From: Omphiscola glabra
Lineage: Eukaryota; Mollusca; Gastropoda; Lymnaeidae
NCBI GenBank assembly: GCA_964017045.1
Contig: OZ024798.1
Coordinates: forward strand, 14,526,724-14,590,723
Length of the DNA: 64,000 nt
Direction of reading: 5' to 3'
Positions 25,563 through 38,800 of the stretch are shown piece after piece. A program made the position numbers and the translations under genes. Within the stretch, counting starts at the first letter, position 1. Each line of letters begins with the position of its first letter. Under the pieces are notes generated by a model, which was not told the DNA's origin, did not search any database, and saw nothing but the letters and a program-made list of their open reading frames with translations.

Positions 25563-26017
25563 TGTTCTTCTTGTTCTCTTGCAAATGATAGTGTCCATTA
25601 TTATGTTTTCACCTTTCAAAGACGTGCTAAGAGATATGATCAATGAGGATTTCTTGTGATTTAATGTTCCATTAGGTAAACAGTGTTACAATCAATTCAA
25701 GAAATGTGTAACAATATGCATGCAAACCTGTGGTGAGAACAGCACAGTTCTGTTTCTATCAACTAACAAGGTGGTACAACCAGTTTTTGATATACCCAGT
25801 TGTGGTACAATTAGTTGTGGTCCTGCTGCTGGGGGTGATCAAGGATTATAGCAATGTTTATTTATTTACCAAATTCCTTAAAGCATTACACACATATATG
25901 AAAAAACCAACTGATGATTTACAAAGAAAAGTAAGTTGGGGGAGGGGGGCGGTGTGGTGGTGGTTTGAAAAACTTTATTGAAGAAAATTATGCCACATTT
26001 AGCCTGTTTTTATTTCT

Positions 26018-26190
26018 AGTGAATTCAACAAAACTTCAGACACTTACTGCCACACAACAACTTGTTTTCTAGTGAATTCACCAATAACTTTTAACACAAC
26101 ACAAAAACGAGTTTTCTAGTGAATTCAACAATAACTTCCAACATGTAACGACACACAAAAACTTTTTTTCTTGGGATTCAGCAATAACTT
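26018..26190. repeat. Degenerate tandem repeat, about 57 bp, 3 copies
   Basis: Recurring CTAGTGAATTCAACAATAAC followed by TTC-AACA and ACACAAAAAC, diverging in the last copy. Confidence 0.75.
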
Positions 26191-27084
26191 CTAAAACAAT
26201 GTGTACTAGGCTTATTTAGATGTGGCTGGCGCTGCACACCAATAAATGGTAGTCTTGGCATCTACTCATTGAACGATCAAATAAATGCCAACTGTAACTG
26301 TTAAGTGCAGTCAGACAGTAACAGGGCTCTCATGCAACACAGTTGAATTTATCACAATATCACAGGGCTGACAACAACATACATGGGATATTATTAACAC
26401 ATCTCCGCTGTATCTTATCATTAACTGCAAGCGATCTTTTATCATCTAACTATTGTTTTTTTTTTGTATGCATGCAAATATAGAAAGAATGAACGAACAG
26501 CTACAGTAAGCTTCTTATGATATTGTCAATAATGTTGGTTTCAAAGGTACCAGACATTATTTAAAGACAATTGAATCAGTTTCCCAGCACAAAGATACAT
26601 TTCAAATTAATGCAGCACTTAGAGTTAGTGCCAGACATTAGGGAACTATTTCAGTGACCTTTTAAATTGCTTTTATTTAAAAGCGGAAAAGAAAATTAGA
26701 AGTGGATACTTATTAAGACAATAGTAATAAACTCCATCTGATAAAATTGTTCATTGGTGCCAAAAGGATTAATGCTTAATCTATTTGTAAATCTACTGAC
26801 AGCTCTCCTTCTTGAAAAGTTTTCAAAATAATTCTCTCACTGAACGATACTAAATAGCATGGTATGCACATCCAATTATGGTGAAGATATAATCAATAGC
26901 AAAATTATGTTCATTCATATCAAACATGCATGGTTTTACTAAAAGCTTGACATTAAAACTGGCTTGTAATAAAATTTACATAAGATATATTAAGACAGCC
27001 ATAGATGCATATACATTCAATTTTCAACTATAAAGAAAATCAGAGCACCTAATAAAAATATAATGAATATGGTTATATATTATA

Positions 27085-27243
27085 ATTTCATGTTGTGTGC
27101 CCAGCAGATAGAACTATCATTTACAACAGTGCTTCCCAACTCTTGTGTGACAAGACATCAGCTCATGTTGTGCGCCCAGCAAGATAGACCTATTATGTAC
27201 AACAGTGCTTCCCAACTCTTCTGTGACAACACATCAGCTGGCT
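27085..27243. repeat. Two-copy tandem duplication, about 75 bp
   Basis: CATGTTGTG(T/C)GCCCAGCA through ACAACAGTGCTTCCCAACTC and TGTGACAA-ACATCAGCT occurs twice head to tail. Confidence 0.9.
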
Positions 27244-29058
27244 GAAATGTCTTGCTTCTCAAGCAGAACAATGTACTGTCCACATCTCAGTCTGGTGGTC
27301 AAGTGCAGCAATACGCCAGTTAGGAAGAAATGTTCTAAAAGAATCACATCAGCAGCGGAAACACAGATTAGTCAATTCATCATAAAAATTCATCATCTTG
27401 TATCACATAGAACAATTTGCTACATCCTCTAGCATACATAATGGAATCACAAGTTATTGACATTTTATGAATCTCTCAGACATTTCAACCAAATATGGAC
27501 TGGACAAAAATAAATAGAGATATAGAAAATAATTAGCTGCACCAAAAAATAATAATTACATGTTGACTCCTCTAACTCTAATAAAAAGACTTTGGCCAGA
27601 AGAAACTAATACTTGTGGCCAGCAAAAATGTAAGATAAGACATGTGGCCAGCAAGAATCTACAGTTAATGACATTGATTACCAGGCTGGTTATTTAGAGA
27701 AGTTGTTTAAACGAGTCGAATGATCAAGGTAATCTATAATCAATATATATATATATACAAGGCAACTTCCTAGATTTAAAACTAACTTGATGCTTAAGTC
27801 TCAAAATTAAATAGAACAGTCCAAGAATGTGGACCGACCTCATTGAGTGAAAATAATTTCCCCATTTCCTACTCACAATGTCCCTATAGGCGGTATCCCT
27901 TGTGGGCAATCCCAAATTTTTTCCATGACGCTCCTTCCCATTGAAATGTTTTTAATTACTCATTTTTTGAAATTGGCAAAATAACAGCATAAAACCACAA
28001 AACTAGTAAACCCATTAAAATGTGATAATGGAATCAACCTTAAGATTAAGACATGAATCAGACAAAGTTTGATAAATATTCTAAAAGTTGGCAGCAGCAA
28101 GACAACTATGATCAAACATTAAAATGCACAGAAAAAGGGATTTTCTGGAGAGGGTGTTGGTTCAATAGATGGAACAACAATTTAATGGGGGGGTGGGGGG
28201 GGGCACGGGGCTTTTTCCACCTGTTGTCCATAAGCGCAAGTGGTACAGGGAAATGGTGTCAGGTGGTCTGCCAATGATGTGCCAAAAATAAAATAAAAAT
28301 ACATATAACCCTAAGTGAAAACTCTTTATGAACTCTTCCTTTCCTCATGCATTGTATGTCCTTGGGGCTATTGAAACAAAGAAACTGCCGATATGTGAGA
28401 CCAGCCTTGATAAATATGGCTCAGGTAAAAAACAGAGAAGGCAACCCACTACTAAAGAGCAAATCATGCTGGAGCCATACAAGGTGCAACAACTGCCACA
28501 AAGCCATTTTAACTGTATTCTCTCTAAATTTAATTTAAACTCAATTATAACCTGAAAATTGTTTAGAAACTCAAAATAAGTCCCCAAATTAAGGACTCTT
28601 AAAACTTTTGATTTTTTTAAAGTTCAAGGAAAATTAATTATTCAATTGAGTTCAGTAAAAGACAAACATTTCATCATAAATTTTTCATGTACAAGGAGAA
28701 AGCAAAAACATGTTTAAATACACAAAATTCAACATTAAACTGGGACATCCAATAAACAGTCACCAGTTTGAAAAAAATGAAACCGTGAAACCAACAGGAA
28801 AAAAAAAACAAGGTGTATATCGTGTATAAATAAATAATAAATTATCTTTTATTTAAAAAATAAAACACACTTATTGAGCTTTTGTAAATCCAATCCTTAA
28901 ATATTCTACTTTACATTTATTCAGATTACATTCATATTACTCATACTGCCCCTAGTATGTCTTTTCACTATAAAGATATTCATTTTTAAAATTATTTATA
29001 CTCTTCGGGTTCAATACAGAATTGAAATATTATTTTTAACATCTCAAATGGATTATAT

Positions 29059-29519
29059 TAGTGATGGGTCGATACCAAAATTTTTAACGATTCCGATTCT
29101 ACCCAATTATCCCGATTCCCGATACGATTCCGATTCTGATTCCTGGCCATTATTACATATATGTATTACTGTGCCCAGATATTAACATATTTAATTAATA
29201 TAAAAGTTGAGAATTGATTAGAAAAGTTTATTAACTTGCTATTGAAGATTTACAATATGCTAGATAACAATGTATTGGAAAGGTTTTATATAAACACATC
29301 TATCAATAATTCCATTTTAATAATACAAAGATGTAGTATTGAGTTCAAAATAATATAAATAATTCCATTTTAATGAGAAAAACTTTATTCAGTTAAGAAT
29401 CGTTTTGGTATCGGAATCGGGTCTGAATTATTCAGCTCCGATACCGATTCCCGATGCTTTGGAAAAATCCCGATATTCCGATTATTCCGATACGATTCCG
29501 ATTAATCGTCCCATCACTA
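29059..29519. mobile_element. MITE, 461 bp, with 8-bp target duplication
   Basis: Starts TAGTGATGGGTCGAT and ends ATCGTCCCATCACTA, inverted over the full stretch with one mismatch. Subterminal regions are full of GATTCCGAT words in opposite orientations on the two sides. GATTATAT flanks both ends (29051-29058, 29520-29527). The 8-bp duplication points to hAT or a similar superfamily; there is no coding capacity. Confidence 0.9.
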
Positions 29520-29853
29520 GATTATATTGTTAGTGATTTGTTATGTACCACTGAGACCTCCCAGGATAGTAGAAAGATTGTTAAGAAAGATATACCGAGG
29601 CAGCCATGACTGCATACAATTTATGTACGGTGATCCTTTCTACATTATTTGAAAAATAAAACAGCAATAAACATAGGAGAAAAACACAAAGACATTTAAA
29701 AATAAATTTCAAAATAACTGAGTTTGCTTTACGGCCATAAAGAATGGACATTAAACACACAAAGAGAAATTCTTTAAAAAAATGTATTTCACTTCAAGGC
29801 ATCTGCTTGGGACATGTGAGCGACAGTTTGGCTGCCATCAGTGGCCGCAGTTA

Positions 29854-32800
29854 TCAGCATGGCAAAAGTTTGGCTCGGAAAGCTTGCACTACTAACTTGG
29901 CCTGGGAATACACACACAGAAAAAATATGTAAAAATCATATACCATTTGACAATAAATAAGTGATGTGTTTTCTGGAGTAGATATATTGTTTTCGATTTT
30001 TTTAAATTCCATTTTAGGATAAGGTGCCGGTGTCTCTGTTTCTCCCCTACCCGCTAATATGCTGGGTAAAAAAACACACGGTGAAAAATCTTTCTCTTTC
30101 TGTGCACCCAGACAATGGAATTCTCTTCCACTACACATCTGCAATATAGCGAACATCACAGCCTTCAAAACTGCACTCAAAACACATCTCTTTAAACTCT
30201 ACTATCCTGACTGATTCCCCCTTTGACCGATGAACGATGCTGCTGGGTGCCGTCCATGGCTTGACATGTAAATAGTTATGGAATGGGTAGAGTGAATATA
30301 CATTTGTTTTGTTTTATTTAATTAATTTATATTAATTTTCAAGTTCATGATTATGTTTGGCTGGGGTACTGCGCTATATAAAACTACTACTACTACAACA
30401 ACATGTGATTATCTTTAGTTACAAACCTGGTAAAGTTGCCTAATTATCTCCTTCCAGCACCCCCCCCCCCCCCAAACCACAATCTCATCGCACAAAGTCA
30501 TTATTAATTTTTTAACAACCACATGAAGTGGTGGTCATACAGCATTGTGCCTAGCTCCTTTTGAAGCTAGTTTAGTAGCTCTAGCAAATCATTATACATT
30601 TTTAACAAACTAATTGCTGCCATCATTGTAAAATGGTTTCATTGCCCCACATTACTAAAATGGTAAATGAGGTTGGTTTTTTTTGGTCAAGATTTAATAC
30701 ATTTCTCCACGGTCCATCTTGTATATATGCCATCCTTCAGTTCCTAACTCTACCATAGTTCATAAAATGACTTACTTTAGAAGTGTAGTCCTCAAGTTTG
30801 TGGATGGCCAATGTGTTGCAGCCTGGGATTATGGGATGGCAAGAGGTCACAAAGTTCACCTCCTGAATAATTGAAGTCAGAAATCAAACTTGCACAAAAG
30901 GTAAAAAGTGTAATTATATGTTTGTTTTTAAACATTCAAAATAATTATAGTTGCCCTTAACGGAAAACATTTTTGGGTGACCATATTCAAAATTATTCAA
31001 TCCCCCAATGTTTAAGATGTTGTTTTTTGGGTTTTTTTAAAATATATGCTTTAAAAAAACAAACATAGATACAAAATGTGTGGTTACAAAATTAAACTTA
31101 TAACCCACATGCACAACAAAGAAAAGTAATATTTTTTTAAATTTTCTTTTTATGAGTGAAATGTATCACAGTGTGAAATTTTTCCACATGGATTTTGATG
31201 GTATGAAATCCTACCTTTGTTAAGGGAGACTGTACCACTCCATTTAATGTCACAGACCTAATAGGACAGCCCCCATGGAATCGACATCGCACGCCTTTGT
31301 CATTGATTTTTGTATGGGCAATGAACAGAAGAAATCCCTCTCCTGCAAGTGACAATAAAATTACAACATTATAACAAAGCATAATTAAAGACATTGAATT
31401 TGAAATATTCACGTAAAATATGTTAAGTCAATTCTATTACTTTTCAAGCGTATCCGGAAATTTGATCGAAAGAAATTTCGTCGACAGAATTTTGCTTCAA
31501 TTTTCTTTTTGAACGCATTTTTTGTTTTACTATATAGTATAGTGCATTCAAAAAGAAATTTGACGGAAATTTTAACGTGTGAACTGAAAAAAAGATTCGA
31601 CCTAATTTCCGTTGATCAAATTTCCGTCTATCAATTTTCCATCAACGAAATTTCTTTCGATCAAATTTCGGGTAACACTTTTCAAGAGGTTTTAAAATAA
31701 TGGATAAACATTCCATGACACTCTAAATCAGTGTTTCCCAACCTTTTTTTGTGCCTCTCTTAAGCCTTTCTAAAATTCTTATGCTCGATGCTTGCTGCAA
31801 AGAAATTTTATGTTAGGTTCCAATTGAGTTACCTTCATTCTCAAGTCTCCCCATTGTGTTATATCCAGCCGATTTAATTTTTGTTGTTGGTTTTTTGCAG
31901 CAAATCATTTATGACACTAAAGCCACATTCAGTTAAATATGAAGATGGAAACGGTAGCAATAGTTTTCTTTCTTGCACATTTGGTTGAATTTCGATATTT
32001 GATTTCTGTTTCTTCACAAAACCAAGCCATCACTACTTTTATATTAAATAAAATTTTAACCAACTCTTCATTTTGCATTCCTGCGAGTTCTTCTTGATAC
32101 TGCATATTTGAAATATCAGACAAATCCACTAACATTGGCTGCATCATCCAAATTGGAAAATCAATTTGTTTCAAATCAGAAAATCTTTCTTTAAAATCAG
32201 CAGTATCAGTCACTTCACATTTTTTGAGCCAATGAAACTTTTCCAAATTTTTGTACCAAACATTTTTCTGACATAATTCAATAAAGGCAATAAAAACAAA
32301 TATCTTCGCTTCTGCATCAACAAGAGTTTTATTTGTTCCTTGAAGTTGGTTAGTTAATTTATTTATTTTTTTCAAAGATATCGGAGAAATAACTCACAAA
32401 TGCTTTACCATCGACCGTTAACAGATACTTCATATATGGTTTGTCACTTTAAAAAATCGCAAGAGTATCAAATAGTTCCATAAATCTTTTCAAGCAATTC
32501 CCCTTCGAAAGCAATCTTTCGTCAGTGTGAGGTTACAATCTCACATAGTCTGCATTTTGTTCTTCACAAAATAGCTTGAAGAGACGTTCACATTTGGCAT
32601 TTGCTTTATTAGCATTGATACACTTTATATTGAATTTAGTACTTCATTAAGAACAGGCGAAATATTTTTAGCTACCAAGTTTTCCCTACGAATAACACAT
32701 TGCACATTCTCACCCTTATCAATTTAATTTTTTTGCCCATCATATTAGGAGCACCATCTGCAGCACAAGAAATTATATTTTATTTTCATTGGTGTAATAT

Positions 32801-35800
32801 TGACATCTAAGTAAATTTTTTTTTAGCTCATTATATAAATCTTTGGCGGTAGTGGTGCTTTCTAATGATTTACAGAACAACATTTCTTCAGCAAAATACA
32901 CTTAATATATCTTAAGTAAGTTATCAATACAGCTACAAAGTTGATTCATCCATTGGCACTGAGAATTTTCTTGGTTTTCAGCTTTTCAACAAGTTTTATT
33001 TCAATATCTCCACTCATTTCATCTATTCTTCTACTAAGAATATTGTTACTGAGTGGCATATCTTACAATTCTTTGTCATCTTTTTCCCAGAACCGTTCAT
33101 TTTAAGAAATGCTGATATTGATGGTTTGATTGAATTCTCTCATATACTATGATTTTTCCCAGATTTAGTGATGAGTAAGGAAATTTCATAACTGGCCTCA
33201 AGAGTACGATTGACAGATGCAGTATGAGCAGTAAATACAGACTTAAATATAACTCTTTTTTCAAAATTTCTTTTTAAAGTTCTAAAGTAATTTAAATCTG
33301 ACTTAATTTTTCAAATTGCCCCTCAAAACAATCAAATAGCCCCTATGTGGGGAGTGGGCCCCACTTTGGGAAACACCGCTCTAAATGGCACTGGGTGTTT
33401 AAGTGCGAGGTGAATGATTTTAATCAAATGACAAAGCACAAGTTTAAAAAATGTAAATCTGGGAACAGGTCACAGTGACATTTTCAACCAATTCATTGAA
33501 ATTAAGAAACATACAAAGCGTTTCAATAAGCTTTTAACACTCAAACGATGCACTTTTTACTCCAGTGAGTACACCAAGGTGTAAAGTTTTATTTAAAAGT
33601 GCTTAACTTTTTTAATATGATTTAAATTTTGATCAGTAAAATAAAAAAAATATTTTTTTTTAAATGCATGCCTCATCTATATCTATTTATTGTGCTTATA
33701 CAGCACACTAATATAAATATACAGCAAATTTAACATTATTTTTAAAAAAAAACAACTATTTCAATGCCATTTGTATATGGAATTATTTATCAAAATCTGC
33801 AACTGGTAGTACTTCTATTAAAAAAAAAGGTGATAAACTAATTAAGAAAAAAAATTAAAGGAATTATGAATGGTCAAAGTAATCTTTTTCAGGTGCATTT
33901 AAGGTTTTAGAACACAATAGAATATTTCACATCCATTCTCACATTGTCTAGTCATGATATTTTCATCACACCAATCATTCAATATAATTCAGGGATTGCT
34001 CAGTTCATTCTGTTTAAAAAAAAAAACAGCCAGGCTTACCTTGAGCCACAGGATGGATGTTGCTGTTAAACTTAACAACAAATTCCTGTGATTCCCTTAA
34101 AGGAAAACATTGCAGGGGAAACAAAGGATCCATTAGCTCTGCCGTTTCTTCCAATGTTGCCAACACTCTACCACGGAAGGCTTGCTCTAACCTGAAGACA
34201 CACAAATTGTGTCAAAATCATTACAGTGATGTTATAAAAAAGAAGTGCTGGTAAGCAGGATACTGTCATTTATGAACTGTAAAGGACACAAGGTTTATAA
34301 TTTAAACAAGACTTGCAGATGTCATTCAATTACAAAATGAAGTGGATGAAATTCACACGATTGATTATTTTTAGCAGCAAAAAAAAAACAACTAATAATA
34401 AAAAATGAAATTAAAGAGCTGTTCACACCAGATGCTTAAAATATACTTAAAAACTGTAATCTCAATCTCACCTTTGGTAATGAGATCTAACAATGCCCTC
34501 AATTTGTGGATTTCTCCGTTCTACTGCCAGCTCCAGCGCTGATGTGCTGGTACATGTAGGTGCTGCAATGTTTACACCAACACGCAACATTAGATTCACG
34601 ACTTCCCGATGTTGGCGCTTGATGGCCTGTAATGTACAATAGAAAGATTACACTCCAAGACTTCACTGGAATCCATTATTTAGGTCCCCTTTAGCAGAAC
34701 ATATAAAATGATTCCAATTACAGGATAAATAAAACTTAGCAAATATACTAGGCGTGCAATAATATTATTGAAATTACCTTCATTAAAGCTGTCTCAGCTT
34801 GATCTGAATGTATGGTGAAGAGACTGCTGTTTGCGCCATGTTTCAGTAGTAAAGCAAGAAGACAAACTCCATTCTGCACAAAAAAATTGAATAATATATA
34901 TATATAATGACATACCTCAATAAACAAAGGGAATGATTTAAAATGTAATGGATATTCTTTGCAAGATTACAAGATAATTTTTTTGAAGGAAACAAATAAT
35001 TTGAATCATTATTATAAATGAAAAACATCTTGAGAAATTAGAATATATTATTTTACCTGCTCTGCTGCCATCATCAATGCTGTTGTGCCATTAGTCTGCT
35101 GAGCATTAACATTAACCCCATATTCGAGCAGCATCTCCACAATAGCAACTGTGCCTATGGAAATCCATGAAACAGTCACATGCATTTAGATATACTGAGG
35201 CAGTGGTTCTCAACCTTTCTAATGCCACGACCCCTTTAATGCAGTTCTTCATGTTGCGGCGACCCCCAACCACAAAACTATTTTCGTGTCTACTTCATAA
35301 CTGTAGATTAAATGTGTTTTCCAATGGTCTTAGGCGAACCCTGTGAATGGGTTGTTCGACCCACAGAGGGGTCGCGACCCACAGGTTGAGAGCAGCTGTA
35401 CTAAGGAATAATCTGAACAAAGGCATTTTTAATTTCACATTTATTTTCATATCTTTACATGTAGCTGTTCTGCCCCCCACACAGGTTAAAATTACACCTT
35501 TCTCAGGGGAAAACGTAACAAAAACAAAACAGCATTTTGAATGTTTTTTTGGAAACAAGCTCTCAGTACCTTTCTGAACTGCCCTCATCAGCAGAGTTAG
35601 GCCAGTATTGTCTGGCTGTTCAAAGTCAAGCCTGCGATCGGTGGAGCTCGACTGTCTCACGGCTCGTTTCACTACTTCAGCCTTGCTTAAATTCACAGCT
35701 TGTAAAAGGTCAGCTGGAAAGACAATGTTTTTAAATATTTAATTAATTTAGTACAGTTGGCACATATTACATTAACATAATTTCTTGGTTACAAAAGACA

Positions 35801-38800
35801 CATGCAGCCAAGGATTGACCAAAAAAGTTTGAGAATTATATCATATTGTTTTTCCATATCAGCAATGTTATATGACAGAGAAATATAAAAAGATTTAAAC
35901 TATGCCTTCTTTTCTCCTATATTTTGAGGGCCCACCATCAATGAATTGATCATTCTGGCTCCTATGTTTCAGAGGGGTTCGCGATGTAACTGTGCATGGT
36001 TTTGATGGGGACACTTCGCTGGTTGCAAGGGTTACTCAGCAATGGTATTATGAACTGGGGGTTGGAAGACAGGAGTCAATAGGCGCAACTGCTGCTTTTG
36101 GAAGTTTGTTCCTTATTGTCTTTATAGTGCTGATGCATTCAGGCCTCGTCTGAGCGACAATGTTGACAGGACCAAACTTATCATCACTTATCACCCACAC
36201 AATCTGATAGCTAAACGTGTTTTCCTTAAAAACCGTTCTATATTACTCGCAGACAATGAGACACGAGACATCTTCTCCTCCCCGCCTCTCATTGTTTTTA
36301 GACGGGACAAAAATCTGAGAGACCTCCTTGTACACAGTCGTATCAATGCTGCCCCCTCCCACTTCGGGACCAAGCCATGTGGCCGCAGCCGATGCAACAC
36401 TTGCCCTTTTGTCTTCCAGGCTCAAAACATACATTTCCCTAAGGGTAGTTTTCAGATACGCGGCGGCTTCCTTTGTACTAGCCGCAATCTTATCTACGCT
36501 ATTGTTTGCACCCGCTGCCAGATGTCATACATTGGGGAGACAGGACGCAGACTCTCTGACCGATGTACTGAACACCTCCGTAATATTACACAAGATAAAC
36601 AGTGTCCTGTCTCCAAGCACTTCAATAGGGCCGACCACCAGGGCAAGGCAGACTTTTCAATTTGTGCGATTGTGGCCAGCACGAACACACCCAGCCGGGT
36701 GAATTTGGAGCACAAGCTTATTCTGACCTATAACACCTTGTACCCACATGGTTTGAATGTCATGTCTCTATTCACTGTTTGAACCTGGCTCCGCCCCTCC
36801 ACATCACGACCTATCGCAGTGGACTTATTTCTCCTCTTTTCTTTCCCTCTTTAACCTTTCTCCCACTTACTCTCTGTCACTTATCTTTTGCTGCCCTCTT
36901 GGATACTATTTCTGAGCTAAGTGCTATATTATATATTTTTTGATACATTTTTTAATTTTATTCGTGTTTCTGTTTGTTCGCTGATGAAGGCTTCCTGCCG
37001 ACACGTTCGTTGTTTTGTTGCGTTCCTTTTATCAGGTTTAACCTTACTGTGTTTTACTAATTTCTTATTGTCTTTAGCAGGAATGAGGAGCTTCTGTACC
37101 GAGTTCTTGTTTTTATGAGCCGGAATTGCCTGTCGTGGCCTCGGCGCTATCTATGGGGGAGAGGGACGAGTTTCTGCTTAATGCAGGAGCAGTGGACCAG
37201 CTCATTTTTTTATCTTGTACAACATGGAGAGCTTGGATAGTCGTCATCCGTGCCCCAATGGTGACCAGCCCAGAGTTTCCAGCATGCTGCAAACACTTGA
37301 GGTGTTTCTGTAGCCGTTCAGGACAAAGCGTGCTGCCTGTCGCTGGACCGCCTCCAACCTGTTGATGCTCTTCTGGGCAAATGGGTCCCAGGCTGAAGAT
37401 ACGTATTTTAAAAACGCATCGGACAAAGGCTTTATAGGCTTTTTCTTTCACGCTTGAATTGCCGATCTTCAGATTTGGCTTTAAGAACCCCAGGGTCTTG
37501 TTTGCCAGATTGCACACATTATTAATGTGCTCATCCCAGTGGAAATCTCCTTGAATGGTAACAAGGAAACTAGCTCAAGAATATGGCCATGCAATTCGTA
37601 AGGGTGGTGTAGAGGGTTTCTGCTTCTGGAGACTGACAGGGTCTGGCACTTGACGGGATGAAATTCCATGTCCCGGCTCATCTCCCCCTTGGCTAACCGA
37701 TGGAGGTCCTGTTGTAGCTGGTCCTGGTCAGAACTATTGGTGATCATCCTATACACCGCTGTGTCATCTGTGAACAGTCTTGTTTGGGAGGTCAGCTTCT
37801 CAGGCAGGTCATTGATATATGCCAAAAAAACAAACAGAGGCCTAGCACCGAGCCCTGGGGGGGGGGGGGGGGGGGGGGGGCCTGACTTAACACCGACAGA
37901 GGAGTATCTCAGATAGAATGAAGCAATGACTGAATTTTTACATTAACTTACCATTAGTAACAAAACCCACATCTTTAGAACCCAGTCTTTCATCTCCCTG
38001 CAATCAATGAAATATCATTTTAAACATTTTAATGAAAGCACAAATCATATAAAAAAATCATATCCAGAACTTTTTTCTTCAAATAAAGCTTTTAAGAAAA
38101 CAATAAATTGTGTTGAATTAAGTTAAAGATATTTTAATGGCAACAAAATTAGCAAAGAAGAAATAAATAAGTTTCAGGGGAGAGTAAGAAAGAAAAAGAA
38201 ACATTTTTTTTTTTAGGAAAACTATTTTAAGGCATTCTGATATGCTTTGCCTAGCTATAAATACAATTTTTACAAGATCACCTGTTCTACAAAGTCATCT
38301 AGTTCATCACAGGTTAGTGTCCCGATTCTCCTGTCAAGATCTGAATCTAAAAATAAATCAAAAACTCATAAATTATTTTAAAACTAATAAATTATTTTAT
38401 AAGACAGAACATAATAGTTTTTTTAATAAAAATAAAATAAAACAAATGTTTTAAATGAGGCTCTGCTGTAAAACAAGCATTTAATAGAGAGATAGGAGTG
38501 ACAAAGATTTCAGAGACATGGTAAGGTGAATTAAAGTAAGGTGAATTAAAGTAAGTCGAAATGTGGCAACAATGCATCCACAGCTATAAATACTTAATGA
38601 ATTGTCTTAATACTTATAATGAAATTAACTACATAGGTTAAAATGAGGTAGAGATGTCTGCTGAAATTCACCCCCAAAAAAATTAGTAAGCTCCCATTGA
38701 CTGTTCAATATTGTAATGAAACTCTAACACAATTCATTCCTTGACATCTCATTCTGACTGTTTTGAACTAAAATTTGATAACACATAAACATTAATGTTC

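Larger units (their letters stand above)
24392..29050. other. Intergenic between SF3A3 and MPP8, minor repeats only
   Basis: No exon recognised. Holds three small tandem repeats (25441-25562, 26018-26190, 27085-27243) and a G-rich run (28184-28210). An MPP8 3' UTR could extend leftward into this interval, but no clear signal fixes its end. Confidence 0.4.

Noticed and set aside
31929..32375. A functional ZBED-like gene on the minus strand
   Set aside because: It lies between the inverted ends and target duplications of a hAT transposon and is broken by stops and frameshifts.
36522..36782. A host GIY-YIG nuclease gene
   Set aside because: The cysteine block, the GIY-YIG core and the downstream hammerhead identify it as the end of a Penelope-like element without its reverse transcriptase.
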